Shown: positions 34,301 through 42,591, numbered from the stretch's first letter. The stretch: DNA of 64,000 nucleotides from Bdellovibrio sp. UBA4095 (GCA_002381805.1 DFXZ01000012.1:1-64000), one strand, 5' to 3'. Notes: a model not told the origin generated them from the sequence alone. Translations and numbers: made by a program.

Positions 34301-35556
34301 GCCGAAGAGCTAACTATTCTTTGTTTCGCAGTCCCGTCCCAGAAACGAAGTGCATTAAGATCATAGTTGTACCAAGTGGTTCCGCGATGACCAGCAACAA
34401 GCGCAAGGGCGTTTTCCTGAACCTGAGAAAACTCTCCGACCTTCAGCGATTTCGTCGCACTCATCGTAATATCGCCGGTATTCAGAAGATTGTTACCATC
34501 CAAATTAATGGCCCCAGTCATTGTGCCTCCCGCTAACGGGAGTTTTGGACTGCCGGTATCTGCTGCTGTGATTCGCGCATCGACCGCTGTGTTGAAATCC
34601 GACACATCCGCGGCGGTAATACTGATATCCAAGCACGACATCGTATCCGTCACTGAGTTCCAAGCCATCGTTTTATCCGCAGTACATGACGGCAAAGCTG
34701 ATAAAGAAAGCTTGCCATCCAATGCTGCCGAGAGACCCGTGATTTTACTCATGGCAAGATCATCAACTGAAAGAATACCTGAACCGTCCACAAGTAAACC
34801 AGTACCGACTTGAATCACACCTGTAGAAGTCGTCGTTGCGAGAGGTGGCGCACCACCGTTAGCATCCGCGATGCAACTTAGGGTGGTTCCATTAGATCTT
34901 AATACTTGTCCTGCAGCACAAGTGGGTAGAGCTGTTTTGGCAAAGGCTTGTACATTTGGATCCGTCTCCACACCAGGAATGGTCGTCGCCAAATCAGTAG
35001 ATTTGATGTACTGACTGGCAAGCACACCGCCCAACTTATCTGCATTCGAAGAATTCTCGGCGTGATAAGAAAAAGGTACAGAGCGGATTTCATGGTACGG
35101 ATTTAAATAAGTCCAACCTGTGCCAGGATCAAATTCAAGCCTGATGCGACGAATGTCTCCGTCGGCAGGAGCGTAGCTTCCTGATAAGCAATCAGAAGCA
35201 GCAGGTCCCACCAGAGAATTCACCGTTGGCGCAGTATTAGAAAAAACTTGAACGAGTGAAGCCTTGGCTTGTGGGCTTCCGGGAGAGTAAACGTTCGTTG
35301 GTGAAGTCCCCAATCCAAGTACAAAACTGTAAACTCCACCGGTCAGAGATAGATCCTTATTGAGATGTTCTTCAGAATAAAGTTCACAACCATTGGGACT
35401 TAAAACTCTAATTCGAAAATCGACAACTCCAGTAACAACTGTGTTCGTCGAAGTCTTTGTTATTTTTCCTGAAATATTAAAGCCAATAGGAGACGCATTC
35501 ACCAGCTTCGCACTGATGCTTAGAAGTAAGATCATGAATATTTTTATATATTCCAT
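31357..35556 (-). CDS. Giant phage-tail-fibre-like surface adhesin (MAT-type)
   Basis: About 1399 residues. A signal peptide (MEYIKIFMILLLSISAKLVNA) is followed by an N-terminal domain (about 23-180) and a long shaft with the repetitive beta motifs of trimeric tail fibres: SRGGTGQ, LPLAGGTMSGAINM, AGSGINITNGDGTITIAA and ITTDAQGRITGVTEVTI. The C-terminal tip (about 1290-1399: TITLPSTPSTGATVFSLTVK, KWDGGAAAEP, YQFVRFG) matches receptor-binding tips of phage fibres. Bdellovibrio encodes many such mosaic adhesive trimers, used on its surface for prey recognition; assignment to that superfamily is from sequence style and memory. Five small cysteine-pair modules interrupt the shaft. Two near-identical units of about 313 residues lie in the middle. 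ATG 35556 is chosen over a TTG four codons earlier. Confidence 0.85.
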   Translation of the reverse strand: MEYIKIFMILLLSISAKLVNASPIGFNISGKITKTSTNTVVTGVVDFRIRVLSPNGCELYSEEHLNKDLSLTGGVYSFVLGLGTSPTNVYSPGSPQAKASLVQVFSNTAPTVNSLVGPAASDCLSGSYAPADGDIRRIRLEFDPGTGWTYLNPYHEIRSVPFSYHAENSSNADKLGGVLASQYIKSTDLATTIPGVETDPNVQAFAKTALPTCAAGQVLRSNGTTLSCIADANGGAPPLATTTSTGVIQVGTGLLVDGSGILSVDDLAMSKITGLSAALDGKLSLSALPSCTADKTMAWNSVTDTMSCLDISITAADVSDFNTAVDARITAADTGSPKLPLAGGTMTGAINLDGNNLLNTGDITMSATKSLKVGEFSQVQENALALVAGHRGTTWYNYDLNALRFWDGTAKQRIVSSSASCANGEVLKWNTDHWECSADVGATGANAVQIQGVDVAGTANTTGQILRFNSVSGDWEVSTIQAADLPSNIARNKLATGTANYVVIHDGSGNLSEEAQLAVSRGGTGQGSYTDGQLLIGKTDGTLAKANITAGSGINITNGDGTITIAAAVSGIGNSASLSNGTFWIGDGSGVAQEATMSGDATISNSGVLTLKNTGTAGTSGTAQAVPRITTDAQGRITGVTEVTIDDNTKLPLAGGTMSGAINMGGQNITATGDISMGSQKSIKVGNFSQAQEDGMALAAGDLGTLWYNSDLSALRFWDGTAKQRIISSSGACANGQVLKWNTDHWECSADVGASGANAVQIQGVDISASAPTTTGQILRFNSVSGDWEVAMIQAADLPSNITRNKLATGTANYVVIHDGSGNLSEEAQLAVNRGGTGQSTYTDGQLLIGKNDGTLAKSTLTAGSGVTITNGDGTVTIAANTPSVGNSVALSTGTFWVGDGSNVAQEATMSGDATISTTGVLTLKNTGTAGTSGTAQAVPRITTDAQGRITGVTEVTIDDDTKLPLAGGTMSGAINMGAQDITAAGNIVMGANKYLTLSANGTNGTAAGQIWFDAGKIKYYDGSDTKELGVVGVGITSLNGSSATSHSFVAPTNAGTTLGWTTNAGTGAHTLNIPLAATNGVTAGLISNTDYDNFSDKISQTLSNGSILVGNGSNVATAVSVSGDATLANTGALTIANSAITDAKVSASAAIARSKLAAGTANHVLINDGSGVMSSTASLPVSLGGTGATSFTTGSFLQYNGTSLASFTCSAGEHPVWTVSGWICGKDFYSTGSTSSANYVRATGGAATVAPIIDVAGSDTNITLKIQAKGTGSVQTESPLNLNNIYVERSPAEANSGASVTIPETTNIARYVLTANTTITLPSTPSTGATVFSLTVKIKQDGTGNRTLAWNPGAGNSIKWDGGAAAEPAAAAGEESIYQFVRFGDEAVWYASQVWKEQ
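32642..34536. repeat. Internal tandem repeat of the fibre gene, period 936-939 bp
   Basis: Two adjacent units within the adhesin gene (about 34536-33598 and 33598-32659), followed by the start of a third. Each unit runs from one LPLAGGTM motif to the next (312-313 residues). Parts are nearly identical at the DNA level (for example 32690-32785 against 33628-33724). High nucleotide identity points to recent duplication or gene conversion and would let fibre length vary by recombination. Confidence 0.85.
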
Positions 35557-35568
35557 ACTCGTCTTCAA

Positions 35569-35890
35569 GCCACGCCCCAGGTCAAGATTCCAAAAAAACT
35601 AAAGGTTACTTCATCTTACTTAACGGTATTCCACTGAATCCTCTGAAGAATGTGAGGATTAAATCCCTGTAATGTCTCATAATGCGAGCTAAATCGAATC
35701 TACCGCGAACTGGGAGACCTTAGATATCGAGCGTGTGATCTAAACTAGACATTGGCTGAGCCTGCCAATCCCTTGCACAAGCCTGAAAAAAAGTAAGCCC
35801 GACTGGCCTGAGATCCACTGTAGGTCGAGGTAAGACGGGCACGAATCTTGTTATGAACTGACTGTTGATAATTCAAAAAACGGGGAAAAC
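35569..35890. other. Gene-free spacer upstream of the fibre gene
   Basis: About 320 bp between the divergent fibre gene and a small secreted protein gene. It must hold both promoters, but I see no convincing -35/-10 pair, no RNA gene and no repeat. A GAGGATTAAATCC word and several short imperfect dyads are present without clear meaning. Confidence 0.5.
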
Positions 35891-36367
35891 ATGAAAACCA
35901 TCGCCGCATTTTTCGCTCTGATTTTATTTTCAGGAAACGCCTCTGCTCAGACTTCCGCCGAAGTCACTTGCCGAGCCAAGGCTAAGGAAATTGCCATCCA
36001 GACCTACTCTTCGTGCGTGACTGAGGTCCGTAACTCCCAGGTGCAGAGTATTCGCACGGATTACCAAAAAGAACTGGCCGACCTGAAGCAGAAATACGAC
36101 CGAAAAATTCAAAAGGTTGCTCCTGCAAAGAACAACAACGTCACCATTAAAACGAAGGCCGTGGTTTCATCTCCACGTCCTGTAAAAGGTGTCGCTAAAG
36201 AACTTCCTAAACGCGCAGACACTTCCGCACAAACCGGCACGGTCAGTCCTGCCGATGAAATTGAAGTCGCCACAGTGACGGTCTCTGGCTCCGACAGCGA
36301 CTCTGTCATCGAAAGAGAAGCAGATGAAGCCGATCAGCTCGAAATTATCGATATGCCAGTAGAATAG
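35891..36367 (+). CDS. Small secreted acidic protein with a coiled coil
   Basis: A 158-residue protein with a signal peptide (MKTIAAFFALILFSGNASA), two cysteines near the mature N-terminus (VTC, SSC), a short coiled coil (RTDYQKELADLKQKYDRKIQK, about 55-75) and a Ser/Asp/Glu-rich disordered C-terminal half. No known family. It sits 69 bp upstream of tatA on the same strand, but nothing ties it to that pathway. Confidence 0.6.
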   Translation: MKTIAAFFALILFSGNASAQTSAEVTCRAKAKEIAIQTYSSCVTEVRNSQVQSIRTDYQKELADLKQKYDRKIQKVAPAKNNNVTIKTKAVVSSPRPVKGVAKELPKRADTSAQTGTVSPADEIEVATVTVSGSDSDSVIEREADEADQLEIIDMPVE

Positions 36368-36436
36368 ACGGGCTCTTGATTGATTTTCCTCCCCGTCTGC
36401 TTTAAATCATGTAGACTTAAAGAACCGGGAGGAACC

Positions 36437-36646
36437 ATGGGTCAGTTTAGCATTACGCACATTCTTATCGTCGCTGTGATATTTTTGATTTTCTTTGGCC
36501 CGAGTCGTCTACCGCAACTTGGTCAATCCTTAGGAAAGGCACTGCGCGGTTTTAAACAAAGCTTGAACGAGATCGAAGTTGATCCCAAGGACATTCAGGA
36601 TCATCAGCAAGTTTCTCAAAAACAAAAAGACAATCAGCGCTCTTAA
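36437..36646 (+). CDS. tatA: Twin-arginine translocase subunit TatA
   Basis: A 69-residue TatA/E protein that forms the oligomeric pore component of the Tat export system for folded proteins. It has the short N-terminal membrane helix (ILIVAVIFLIFFGP), the family hinge FFGPSRLPQLG, the amphipathic helix (GKALRGFKQSL) and a polar tail. ATG 36437 is supported by GGGAGG five bases upstream. tatB and tatC are not in the window. A terminator overlaps the stop codon. Confidence 0.9.
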   Translation: MGQFSITHILIVAVIFLIFFGPSRLPQLGQSLGKALRGFKQSLNEIEVDPKDIQDHQQVSQKQKDNQRS

Positions 36647-36660
36647 AGAGCGCTTTTTTT
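36635..36660 (+). terminator. Rho-independent terminator of tatA
   Basis: AGCGCTCTT / AAGAGCGCT stem followed by seven T. The stop codon of tatA lies in the loop region, so the gene ends inside its own terminator. Confidence 0.85.
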
Positions 36661-36661
36661 A

Positions 36662-37444
36662 TTACGACAACCTATCCGAAATAATGCTCAGTGCCCCCGC
36701 TTGCAGGAACTCCTCGGCCCGATCCCGATCATTAACAGTCCACAAACTGACCGGCACTCTTCTTAACTTCCAAGCTTTGATCTCTTCGTAACTAACATAC
36801 AAATGGTCTAAATGAAGAACGTGAATCTTCACGTATGGCGCCAACAAAAGGTGGCGAAGATAGAACCGATTCACTGGCTCCTTAACTTTTGAAGCCAAAA
36901 GTGCGCGGGGCACCTCTGGCAGGATCCGGCTCATCCGCCACAGAGAGATCGGATTAAAACTGGAAAAAATCACGCGCCCTTCAGCATGATGTCGATTGAT
37001 AACATCAGCCACTTGTTTTTCGAGAGATCCATCCCACAGGGCCGTCGTTTTCAATTCAATATTCAATAAATGCGGTACATGCTTGTCTTGCAGAACTTCC
37101 TCTAAAGAAGGAGCGCCCACCTTTTCACGCAACTGACTTGCTGACAAGGCACTCACTTTTTCCGAAGAATTACCGATGCGATTTAAGTCCTCGTCATGAA
37201 AAACAACTGGAATGGAATCTCGAGAAAGACGAACATCCATCTCCACCATCTGCAAACCTTTTTGATGGGCCGCGCGAAATGCGTCGAGAGTATTTTCCCG
37301 GGTCCCGTCGACCCAATATCCCCGATGACCTTGATACTTTGGCGGCAGCACCGAATTTTGTGGCCACGGCAGAGCTGCCCAAGTTAGGTGTCTGTAGATG
37401 AGAATCGTCGCGAGCAGTAATAGCAGACCTAAAAGGAAGATCAC
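36662..37444 (-). CDS. Glycerophosphodiester phosphodiesterase, membrane-anchored
   Basis: A 260-residue GDPD enzyme that hydrolyses glycerophosphodiesters from phospholipid breakdown to glycerol 3-phosphate and an alcohol. Motifs: QGHRG (catalytic His), RENT, EMDVRLSRD, VVFHDEDL (second His) and LNIELK, then SFNP near the middle. An N-terminal membrane helix (about 2-18) replaces the usual signal peptide, so the active site should face the periplasm. Its start overlaps the end of the AsmA-like gene by four bases, which indicates an operon. Confidence 0.85.
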   Translation of the reverse strand: MIFLLGLLLLLATILIYRHLTWAALPWPQNSVLPPKYQGHRGYWVDGTRENTLDAFRAAHQKGLQMVEMDVRLSRDSIPVVFHDEDLNRIGNSSEKVSALSASQLREKVGAPSLEEVLQDKHVPHLLNIELKTTALWDGSLEKQVADVINRHHAEGRVIFSSFNPISLWRMSRILPEVPRALLASKVKEPVNRFYLRHLLLAPYVKIHVLHLDHLYVSYEEIKAWKLRRVPVSLWTVNDRDRAEEFLQAGALSIISDRLS

Positions 37445-39414
37445 TTTTTCGCACCTTCATTGGCGATAATTTCAGTAAACTGAGGAACTTCTCGACTTCC
37501 ACCAATCAGCCATTTTCGGCGTTTCTTTTCATCCTGCAGGGAAACAGTTCCATCTAAGTCCCCTTGGGGATTCCATCGGCCTTCAGTAAACAGACGCGAA
37601 TCTCGGTCAATCATCGCCTTGACGTTTTTCCATTCTAGTTTCTTCAATTCGGACGAATAGAACTGTCCCGAAAAGGTGTCCAATTCCAATCGATTGTTTT
37701 TCCACCAGCCTGACTCCGTCAACTCTGTAAGCACGGCTCCCGCTGGGGAGTCTCTTTCTAGAGTCAGAGAATCCATTTGAGTCTCTAAAGTTATGGCTCC
37801 GTCTTTCCAGCCTAAAAGTGCTTTACTTTTTCCAAAGAGAACTCGCTCTACACTCATCCCAGCAAGACCCAATGTCCCTTTTAGATAAGTAATCTTGCCG
37901 TTTTCAAGATGAAGCTGACTGTTTAAACTTAGAGCCCCAACATCTCCACCACTTGTCATCAACTTTTGAACTTGAGGAGCCAAGCTCATTTCGTCGATGC
38001 GGGTCTTTATCTCAAGTTTTCTGAAGAACTTGTCGGCCTTAAGCTCGACATCGCCGACGAAAACTCCTGCCAGGGGTTCAATTCGCTCCAACTTTGCACT
38101 CCAAGAACCGTTGTTTAATCTAAGCTCCGTCAACATATGATCAATCACCTGCGTCTCACGTTGACCCTTATTCGAAAACACAAATTCGAGTCCACGATGC
38201 TCGCCGCGCAGGCTGACGTCTTTTTCAGACACAACTTTCGCTGAACCACTGAAGGCACCCATCTGTCCCAATACTTTGGTAGGAGCATCCTGTCCTAAAA
38301 AATACAAGAGCTTTGCAATATCCAGCTTTCTAATATCGACCGCTACCGGGTCGTACCGAAATGGCTCCAAAGAGGTCACGGCTACTCTTTCAACGTTTAT
38401 CTCGCCTAAATCTCCCTCTAAATGGAAATCCCTGATCTCGAGTGGCGCACGCTTAAGATCCTCTACTGCGGAAAACAATCTTGCCTTAGTTGAGATCCAA
38501 ATGTTCTTAGAATTAAAGCTCTGATTAACGACGTTATACTTTCTAAGAATGTTTAACATCTGACTAAGCGGGATGTGCTTCAAATCCAACTCCACCGCTA
38601 GCATCTGGTCGGCAAAATTATAGTTTCCGATTAAACTATAGTGCCCTTCTCTCCAGTTCCCAAAATAATGAGCCTGCAAAGTCGGTTCCGGTGACTCGCG
38701 ATATTCTACAAAAAGGTTCGCATGGGAAAGGTAGTCTCCGACTTGAGAATCACGTAGTAAATAATTTTTCGCGCGCAGTTCAATCACTCGCGGCTCTACT
38801 GATTTCACCACCGCCGAAAAATTTAGGAGCTCGGATGTTAACTGAGGATTCTTAAACGAAATGATCTCCAGTTTTTGAATATGCAGCCTGTTGATATCAT
38901 TCCTAAAGCGATCTTCATCATTGGAGCGCGCGATCTTTACTAAAGGAGTCGATGTGTTTTTGTCGCTAAAAGCAACGCTCTGCCCATCAAGGGCACAATC
39001 ACTAAAGTCCTCACGTAAAGTTAGGAGAACTTGATTGGCATCAATAGCTCGGACTGGTTTGCGGTTATTCAGGATACCCACTAGAGACAGCGGCAGGCGT
39101 AACTCATCCACTTCAAGTATGGGTGCTCCCCAACATTTTTTAAGGGACTCCATCTTTACTTGAGTGATCACAATGGCAAACTCTGGAAGTATTCCATCAC
39201 TTAAACTGAAATAGGCTCTACCAAAAGAGACAGAGACATCTTTGTGAATGTGACTGGCAGCCTTTTCAAGCTGCGCACGAACTCGCCCCGGAGACAACAG
39301 CGACTTGGCGGTGTAACCGATAATAAAAGCCAGAACAAAACCAATTAAAAAAATGGTCATGCCTGGCTGTTCAGCAATAAGATTTTTATCTGAACGACTT
39401 TGCCGTGAAACCAT
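37441..39414 (-). CDS. AsmA/YhdP-like membrane-anchored protein
   Basis: A 657-residue protein with one N-terminal membrane helix (about 19-38) and a long periplasmic beta-rich region. The repeated pattern of short strands (VRAIDANQVLLTLRED, INVERVAVTSLEP, GSAKVVSEKDVSLRGE, LNSQLHLENGKITYLKGTLG) resembles AsmA, TamB or YhdP-type lipid-transport or envelope proteins, but I cannot assign it to one family. It is the first gene of a pair with the GDPD phosphodiesterase, which would fit an envelope phospholipid role. Confidence 0.5.
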   Translation of the reverse strand: MVSRQSRSDKNLIAEQPGMTIFLIGFVLAFIIGYTAKSLLSPGRVRAQLEKAASHIHKDVSVSFGRAYFSLSDGILPEFAIVITQVKMESLKKCWGAPILEVDELRLPLSLVGILNNRKPVRAIDANQVLLTLREDFSDCALDGQSVAFSDKNTSTPLVKIARSNDEDRFRNDINRLHIQKLEIISFKNPQLTSELLNFSAVVKSVEPRVIELRAKNYLLRDSQVGDYLSHANLFVEYRESPEPTLQAHYFGNWREGHYSLIGNYNFADQMLAVELDLKHIPLSQMLNILRKYNVVNQSFNSKNIWISTKARLFSAVEDLKRAPLEIRDFHLEGDLGEINVERVAVTSLEPFRYDPVAVDIRKLDIAKLLYFLGQDAPTKVLGQMGAFSGSAKVVSEKDVSLRGEHRGLEFVFSNKGQRETQVIDHMLTELRLNNGSWSAKLERIEPLAGVFVGDVELKADKFFRKLEIKTRIDEMSLAPQVQKLMTSGGDVGALSLNSQLHLENGKITYLKGTLGLAGMSVERVLFGKSKALLGWKDGAITLETQMDSLTLERDSPAGAVLTELTESGWWKNNRLELDTFSGQFYSSELKKLEWKNVKAMIDRDSRLFTEGRWNPQGDLDGTVSLQDEKKRRKWLIGGSREVPQFTEIIANEGAKK

Positions 39415-39466
39415 GATTCATTCTCGCGGATCAATCATGGGTCGACAATGTCTTTTTAAGAAATAA

Positions 39467-39949
39467 CTACTTATATTCGAAACCGAGGATCTCGAACTCT
39501 TTGTCAGACTTTGGACTCTGAACTGTCACTGTCTCGCCAGTTTTCTTGCCGATCAGCGCTCGAGCTAAGGGAGAAAGAATTGAGATCATACCTTTTTTCA
39601 CATCGGACTCATCGACGCCGACAATGGAATAAACAAACTTTTCTTCAGTTTCTGTATCGACGATCGAAACAGTTGCTCCGAAAACAATTCTGTCTGCTTT
39701 AATTTGTGAAGGATCAATAACCTCTGCGCCTGCCAATTTGCCTTGGATTTCAGCAATTCGGCCTTCAATCATAGATTGGCGCTCTTTTGCAGCCTCATAT
39801 TCAGCATTCTCAGAGATATCGCCCTGAGCACGTGCCTCTTCAATGGCAAGAATGACAGAAGGTCTTTCTTCCAAGAGCAATTTTTTGAGCTCAGCCTCAA
39901 GCATTGCTTTTCCGCGGATAGTCATTGGAAGTTTGTCAATTGTAGCCAT
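39467..39949 (-). CDS. greA: Transcription elongation factor GreA
   Basis: A 160-residue factor that rescues backtracked RNA polymerase by stimulating cleavage of the nascent RNA. The N-terminal coiled coil (about 1-75) carries the acidic tip in the loop at ARAQGDISENAEYEAAKE, followed by the C-terminal FKBP-like domain (about 80-160) with the usual SPLARALIGKKTGETV. Length is normal. It is transcribed alone, next to the AsmA-like gene upstream region and divergent from a BFD-type gene. Confidence 0.95.
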   Translation of the reverse strand: MATIDKLPMTIRGKAMLEAELKKLLLEERPSVILAIEEARAQGDISENAEYEAAKERQSMIEGRIAEIQGKLAGAEVIDPSQIKADRIVFGATVSIVDTETEEKFVYSIVGVDESDVKKGMISILSPLARALIGKKTGETVTVQSPKSDKEFEILGFEYK

Positions 39950-40071
39950 GTCTGCTCCATTGTTAGAAGGACACTTGTTTTACAGGAATCTTGCGCACTT
40001 ATCAACGACAGATAATGCATTGCTCCCAAAATGCGTTGCATTAAGTTACCTGGAAGCGTACCTTCATACAA

Positions 40072-40323
40072 ATGGGCTCAAAGAAAAAGACAGAGATCAT
40101 CTGTCGTTGCAATAATGTAAGCCGAGAAACCATCGAGCAGGCTATTCGCGATGGTGCTCAAACGCTGAATGAAATCTTTGATTCTACCACGGCTGGGGTG
40201 GGTCCCTGTGGCGGATCCTGCCGTCGTAAGCTTGCCCCTATGCTTGACAGCTACCTGAAGACCGGCGCATTTCCTGACAAAATTACGGAAGATCGGACGG
40301 GAAAGCCCGACAAGAAAGTTTAG
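40072..40323 (+). CDS. BFD-like [2Fe-2S] ferredoxin
   Basis: An 83-residue protein with the bacterioferritin-associated-ferredoxin fold. The four cluster cysteines are Cys11 and Cys13 (CRCNNVS), Cys46 and Cys50 (GPCGGSC), with the family pattern IEQAIRDGAQTLNEI between them. It could carry electrons for iron release from bacterioferritin or serve another redox partner. A basic tail follows the domain. It is convergent with another BFD-bearing gene, and the two share four bases at their ends. Confidence 0.8.
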   Translation: MGSKKKTEIICRCNNVSRETIEQAIRDGAQTLNEIFDSTTAGVGPCGGSCRRKLAPMLDSYLKTGAFPDKITEDRTGKPDKKV

Positions 40324-40757
40324 CTCGCTTTTTTCCCCAGACGATAATCGATGATTTTCTGAACCTGTGGTCGGCAAGTTCCACAAGCTGTGCTCGCTGA
40401 AGTTTGGCGGGTGACCGTGGCTGTCGAATGGGCCCCTGCTATGATTGCCTGATCCACAACTTGTGCCGGAACAGATCGGCAATGACAGAGTTCGGCTTCA
40501 CTGTAAGGAAATTTCCATTCACCTCTAAGCTTAAGGATCATTTCTCTTAGCAGAATACTTGAATGATCAGTGCCTTCTGGCAACGGCCAAGCCGAGACAT
40601 CTGGCCCAAAGTGCTTTTTCATCTTTTGCATCATATCCATAAACTGTGAACAACCTATCATCGAGACATTTAATACGCGACCTGGAGTCTGGACGTCGTC
40701 CCCCTCGCACTCTACTTCAAGAAAATCGCGACCTTCGAGCTCCACTCTTAACTTCAT
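40320..40757 (-). CDS. Protein with a C-terminal BFD-like [2Fe-2S] domain
   Basis: A 145-residue protein. The N-terminal part (1-85) is unrecognised, with a Cys36 in SMIGCSQFM that recalls NifU/IscU-like beginnings only loosely. The C-terminal domain carries Cys91 and Cys93 (LCHCRSV), Cys125 and Cys128 (ACGTCRP), matching the BFD fold with a CX2C second pair in place of CX3C. ATG 40757 is chosen over an upstream TTG. Its convergence with a second BFD gene suggests a shared iron or redox function. Confidence 0.7.
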   Translation of the reverse strand: MKLRVELEGRDFLEVECEGDDVQTPGRVLNVSMIGCSQFMDMMQKMKKHFGPDVSAWPLPEGTDHSSILLREMILKLRGEWKFPYSEAELCHCRSVPAQVVDQAIIAGAHSTATVTRQTSASTACGTCRPQVQKIIDYRLGKKAS

Positions 40758-40905
40758 AAGCACTCAGTTTAAATTATTAACAAACTCTGCCAAGGCCAGA
40801 GCCTGCCTGCGAAGCGCTTCCTGGACCTCTGGCCAATCAATTAGATTTTTTTAAGGACGCTACCAAGTGTTGTCCTACGCATTTTTTTAGAGAGACAATG
40901 GAGAA

Positions 40906-41661
40906 ATGAAGAACTCCATGAAGCGTGTTGAGCTTATCCCCATTTTTGAAGACAACTATGTGTTCGTCATCATAGACGAATCCAATCACTCTGCCGTCGT
41001 TGTCGATCCCGGCGAAGCTGCCGCCGTGATTGAATTTCTTGAACGCTCGCAACTTTCCTTAAAAGCAATCCTTCTGACCCATCATCACAGTGATCACATT
41101 GGCGGACTTACCGAGCTCTTGGAATTTCAAGCAGCTCCTGTTTACGCCCCTCTTAAAAACAAAAACTCGATTCGGAATGCGAACTATGTTCAACAAGGCG
41201 ACGTCTTGGATTTAGAATCTTTTCACTTTCAAGTGATCAGTCTACCAGGACATACCCGAGGGCATGTTGCTTACTGGAGTCCCGACCGAAAGTGGCTCTT
41301 TTCTGGTGACGTTCTCTTTGGCTTGGGGTGTGGCCGCTTATTCGAGGGCACTTACGAAGAAGCCTTTGAGAGCCTTAACAAAATTAAAGCCCTGCCGCCC
41401 GAAACTTTGGTTTACTGCGCACACGAATACACGGAAGAGAATCTTAACTTTTGCAAACTCCTGACTCGTCTGGATAATTCGCCAATCACCGGAGATGACG
41501 AAGATCTTGTCCTTTACGAAAATGAGTTGCTTGGCAAAAGAGAGCTGAACCTTCCTTCGGTACCACTTAAGCTCGGTATCGAAATGAAAGTAAACCCCTT
41601 CCTTTTGGCCAAAGATGTCGAGCAATTTCGCTATCTGCGAGATTTACGCAATAAACAATAG
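40906..41661 (+). CDS. gloB: Hydroxyacylglutathione hydrolase (glyoxalase II)
   Basis: A 251-residue metallo-beta-lactamase-fold enzyme that hydrolyses lactoylglutathione to lactate and glutathione in methylglyoxal detoxification. Metal ligands: THHHSDHIGG (about 58-66), LPGHTRGH (about 113-120), FSGDVLFGLGCGRLFEG (the GloB-specific loop) and CAHEYTEEN. The C-terminal helical part ends with KVNPFL, the glutathione-site signature of GloB. GGAGAA precedes ATG very closely (two bases), so the ATG at 40918 is an alternative start. Confidence 0.9.
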   Translation: MKNSMKRVELIPIFEDNYVFVIIDESNHSAVVVDPGEAAAVIEFLERSQLSLKAILLTHHHSDHIGGLTELLEFQAAPVYAPLKNKNSIRNANYVQQGDVLDLESFHFQVISLPGHTRGHVAYWSPDRKWLFSGDVLFGLGCGRLFEGTYEEAFESLNKIKALPPETLVYCAHEYTEENLNFCKLLTRLDNSPITGDDEDLVLYENELLGKRELNLPSVPLKLGIEMKVNPFLLAKDVEQFRYLRDLRNKQ

Positions 41662-41664
41662 GCA

Positions 41665-42591
41665 CTAACTGTGTTCAGGATCAGCACAGGCGATGCTCGA
41701 GAGCTCGGTCTCTAGGGTCGCTTCAATAATTCCAAACTTCTTTACAAGCTTTTTGATATCTGACTTCACTTGCTCCATTTGATTTAGAGGAGTGGAATCA
41801 TCAAAAACAAGATGTGCTGTTAAAATATGATTCTCACCATCCAATGACCAAAGATGAGCATGATGAATTTCCCGCACTCCAGAAACCTTTTCGATTTCCT
41901 GAATAACTTGGGTCATATCAACATGGGAGGGCGACGCCATCAGAAAAACTTTCAACGCGTCTTTCAGGTTACGGAACACATTATAGAGTATCCATAAGGA
42001 CAATGCGATCGCCAGTCCCGCGTCTATCTGAGGGAGGTCGAAAAAGGTCATGACCAGCGCCCCTACTAAAACCAAAACCCAACCCATGACGTCTTCGATC
42101 ATATGCCACATCAGCATCCGTTCGTTCAAAGATGCACCCTTCGAAATGCGGTAAGCGGCAAAGCCATTGACCGCCACACCCAACAGCGCCAGTAGAATCA
42201 TACCTTCTGCATGAGGCTTCTCGGGATTCAACAAACGAGGCACCGCTTCGATAAGAATAAACACTGAGCCCATTATAAGGATCATGCCGGTCACTACTGC
42301 GCCCAACGTGCTGAACCGCCGATAACCATAGGAAAAATTCTGATCATGATTTTTCTGTGAGACTTTTTCAAGAACGATCGCCAGCCCCATCGCAAGAGCA
42401 TCTCCCAGATCATGAAGGGCATCACTGAGAATCGCCACACTGTTTGTCAAGAACCCGCCAACCAGCTCAATTAAAGCAAAGGTCAAGTTTAAAACCAACG
42501 CGAACTTCATTCTTCCAATCGCCGTTCCGTGGGCGTGGTGATGGTGAGCATGGGAGTGTGAATGATGATGCGAAGAGTGAGGATCTGACAT
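41665..42591 (-). CDS. CDF family divalent metal cation exporter (CzcD/ZitB type)
   Basis: A 308-residue inner-membrane cation/proton antiporter that exports zinc or similar ions. The first 22 residues are His-rich (SSHHHSHSHAHHHHAHG), a metal-sensing or loading tail. Six membrane segments follow, with the metal site residues in ILSDALHDLGD (segment 2) and HMIEDVMGW (segment 5). The C-terminal cytoplasmic dimerisation domain (about 205-308) contains HHAHLWSLDGENHILTAHL. Convergent with gloB with a three-base gap. Confidence 0.9.
   Translation of the reverse strand: MSDPHSSHHHSHSHAHHHHAHGTAIGRMKFALVLNLTFALIELVGGFLTNSVAILSDALHDLGDALAMGLAIVLEKVSQKNHDQNFSYGYRRFSTLGAVVTGMILIMGSVFILIEAVPRLLNPEKPHAEGMILLALLGVAVNGFAAYRISKGASLNERMLMWHMIEDVMGWVLVLVGALVMTFFDLPQIDAGLAIALSLWILYNVFRNLKDALKVFLMASPSHVDMTQVIQEIEKVSGVREIHHAHLWSLDGENHILTAHLVFDDSTPLNQMEQVKSDIKKLVKKFGIIEATLETELSSIACADPEHS

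Noticed and set aside
40764..40850. Short minus-strand frame upstream of the second BFD gene (contains IDWPEVQEALRRQALALAEF)
   Set aside because: The composition is protein-like and it ends just before the next ATG, but there is no normal start codon or upstream coding region, so it may be a remnant; not strong enough to call.
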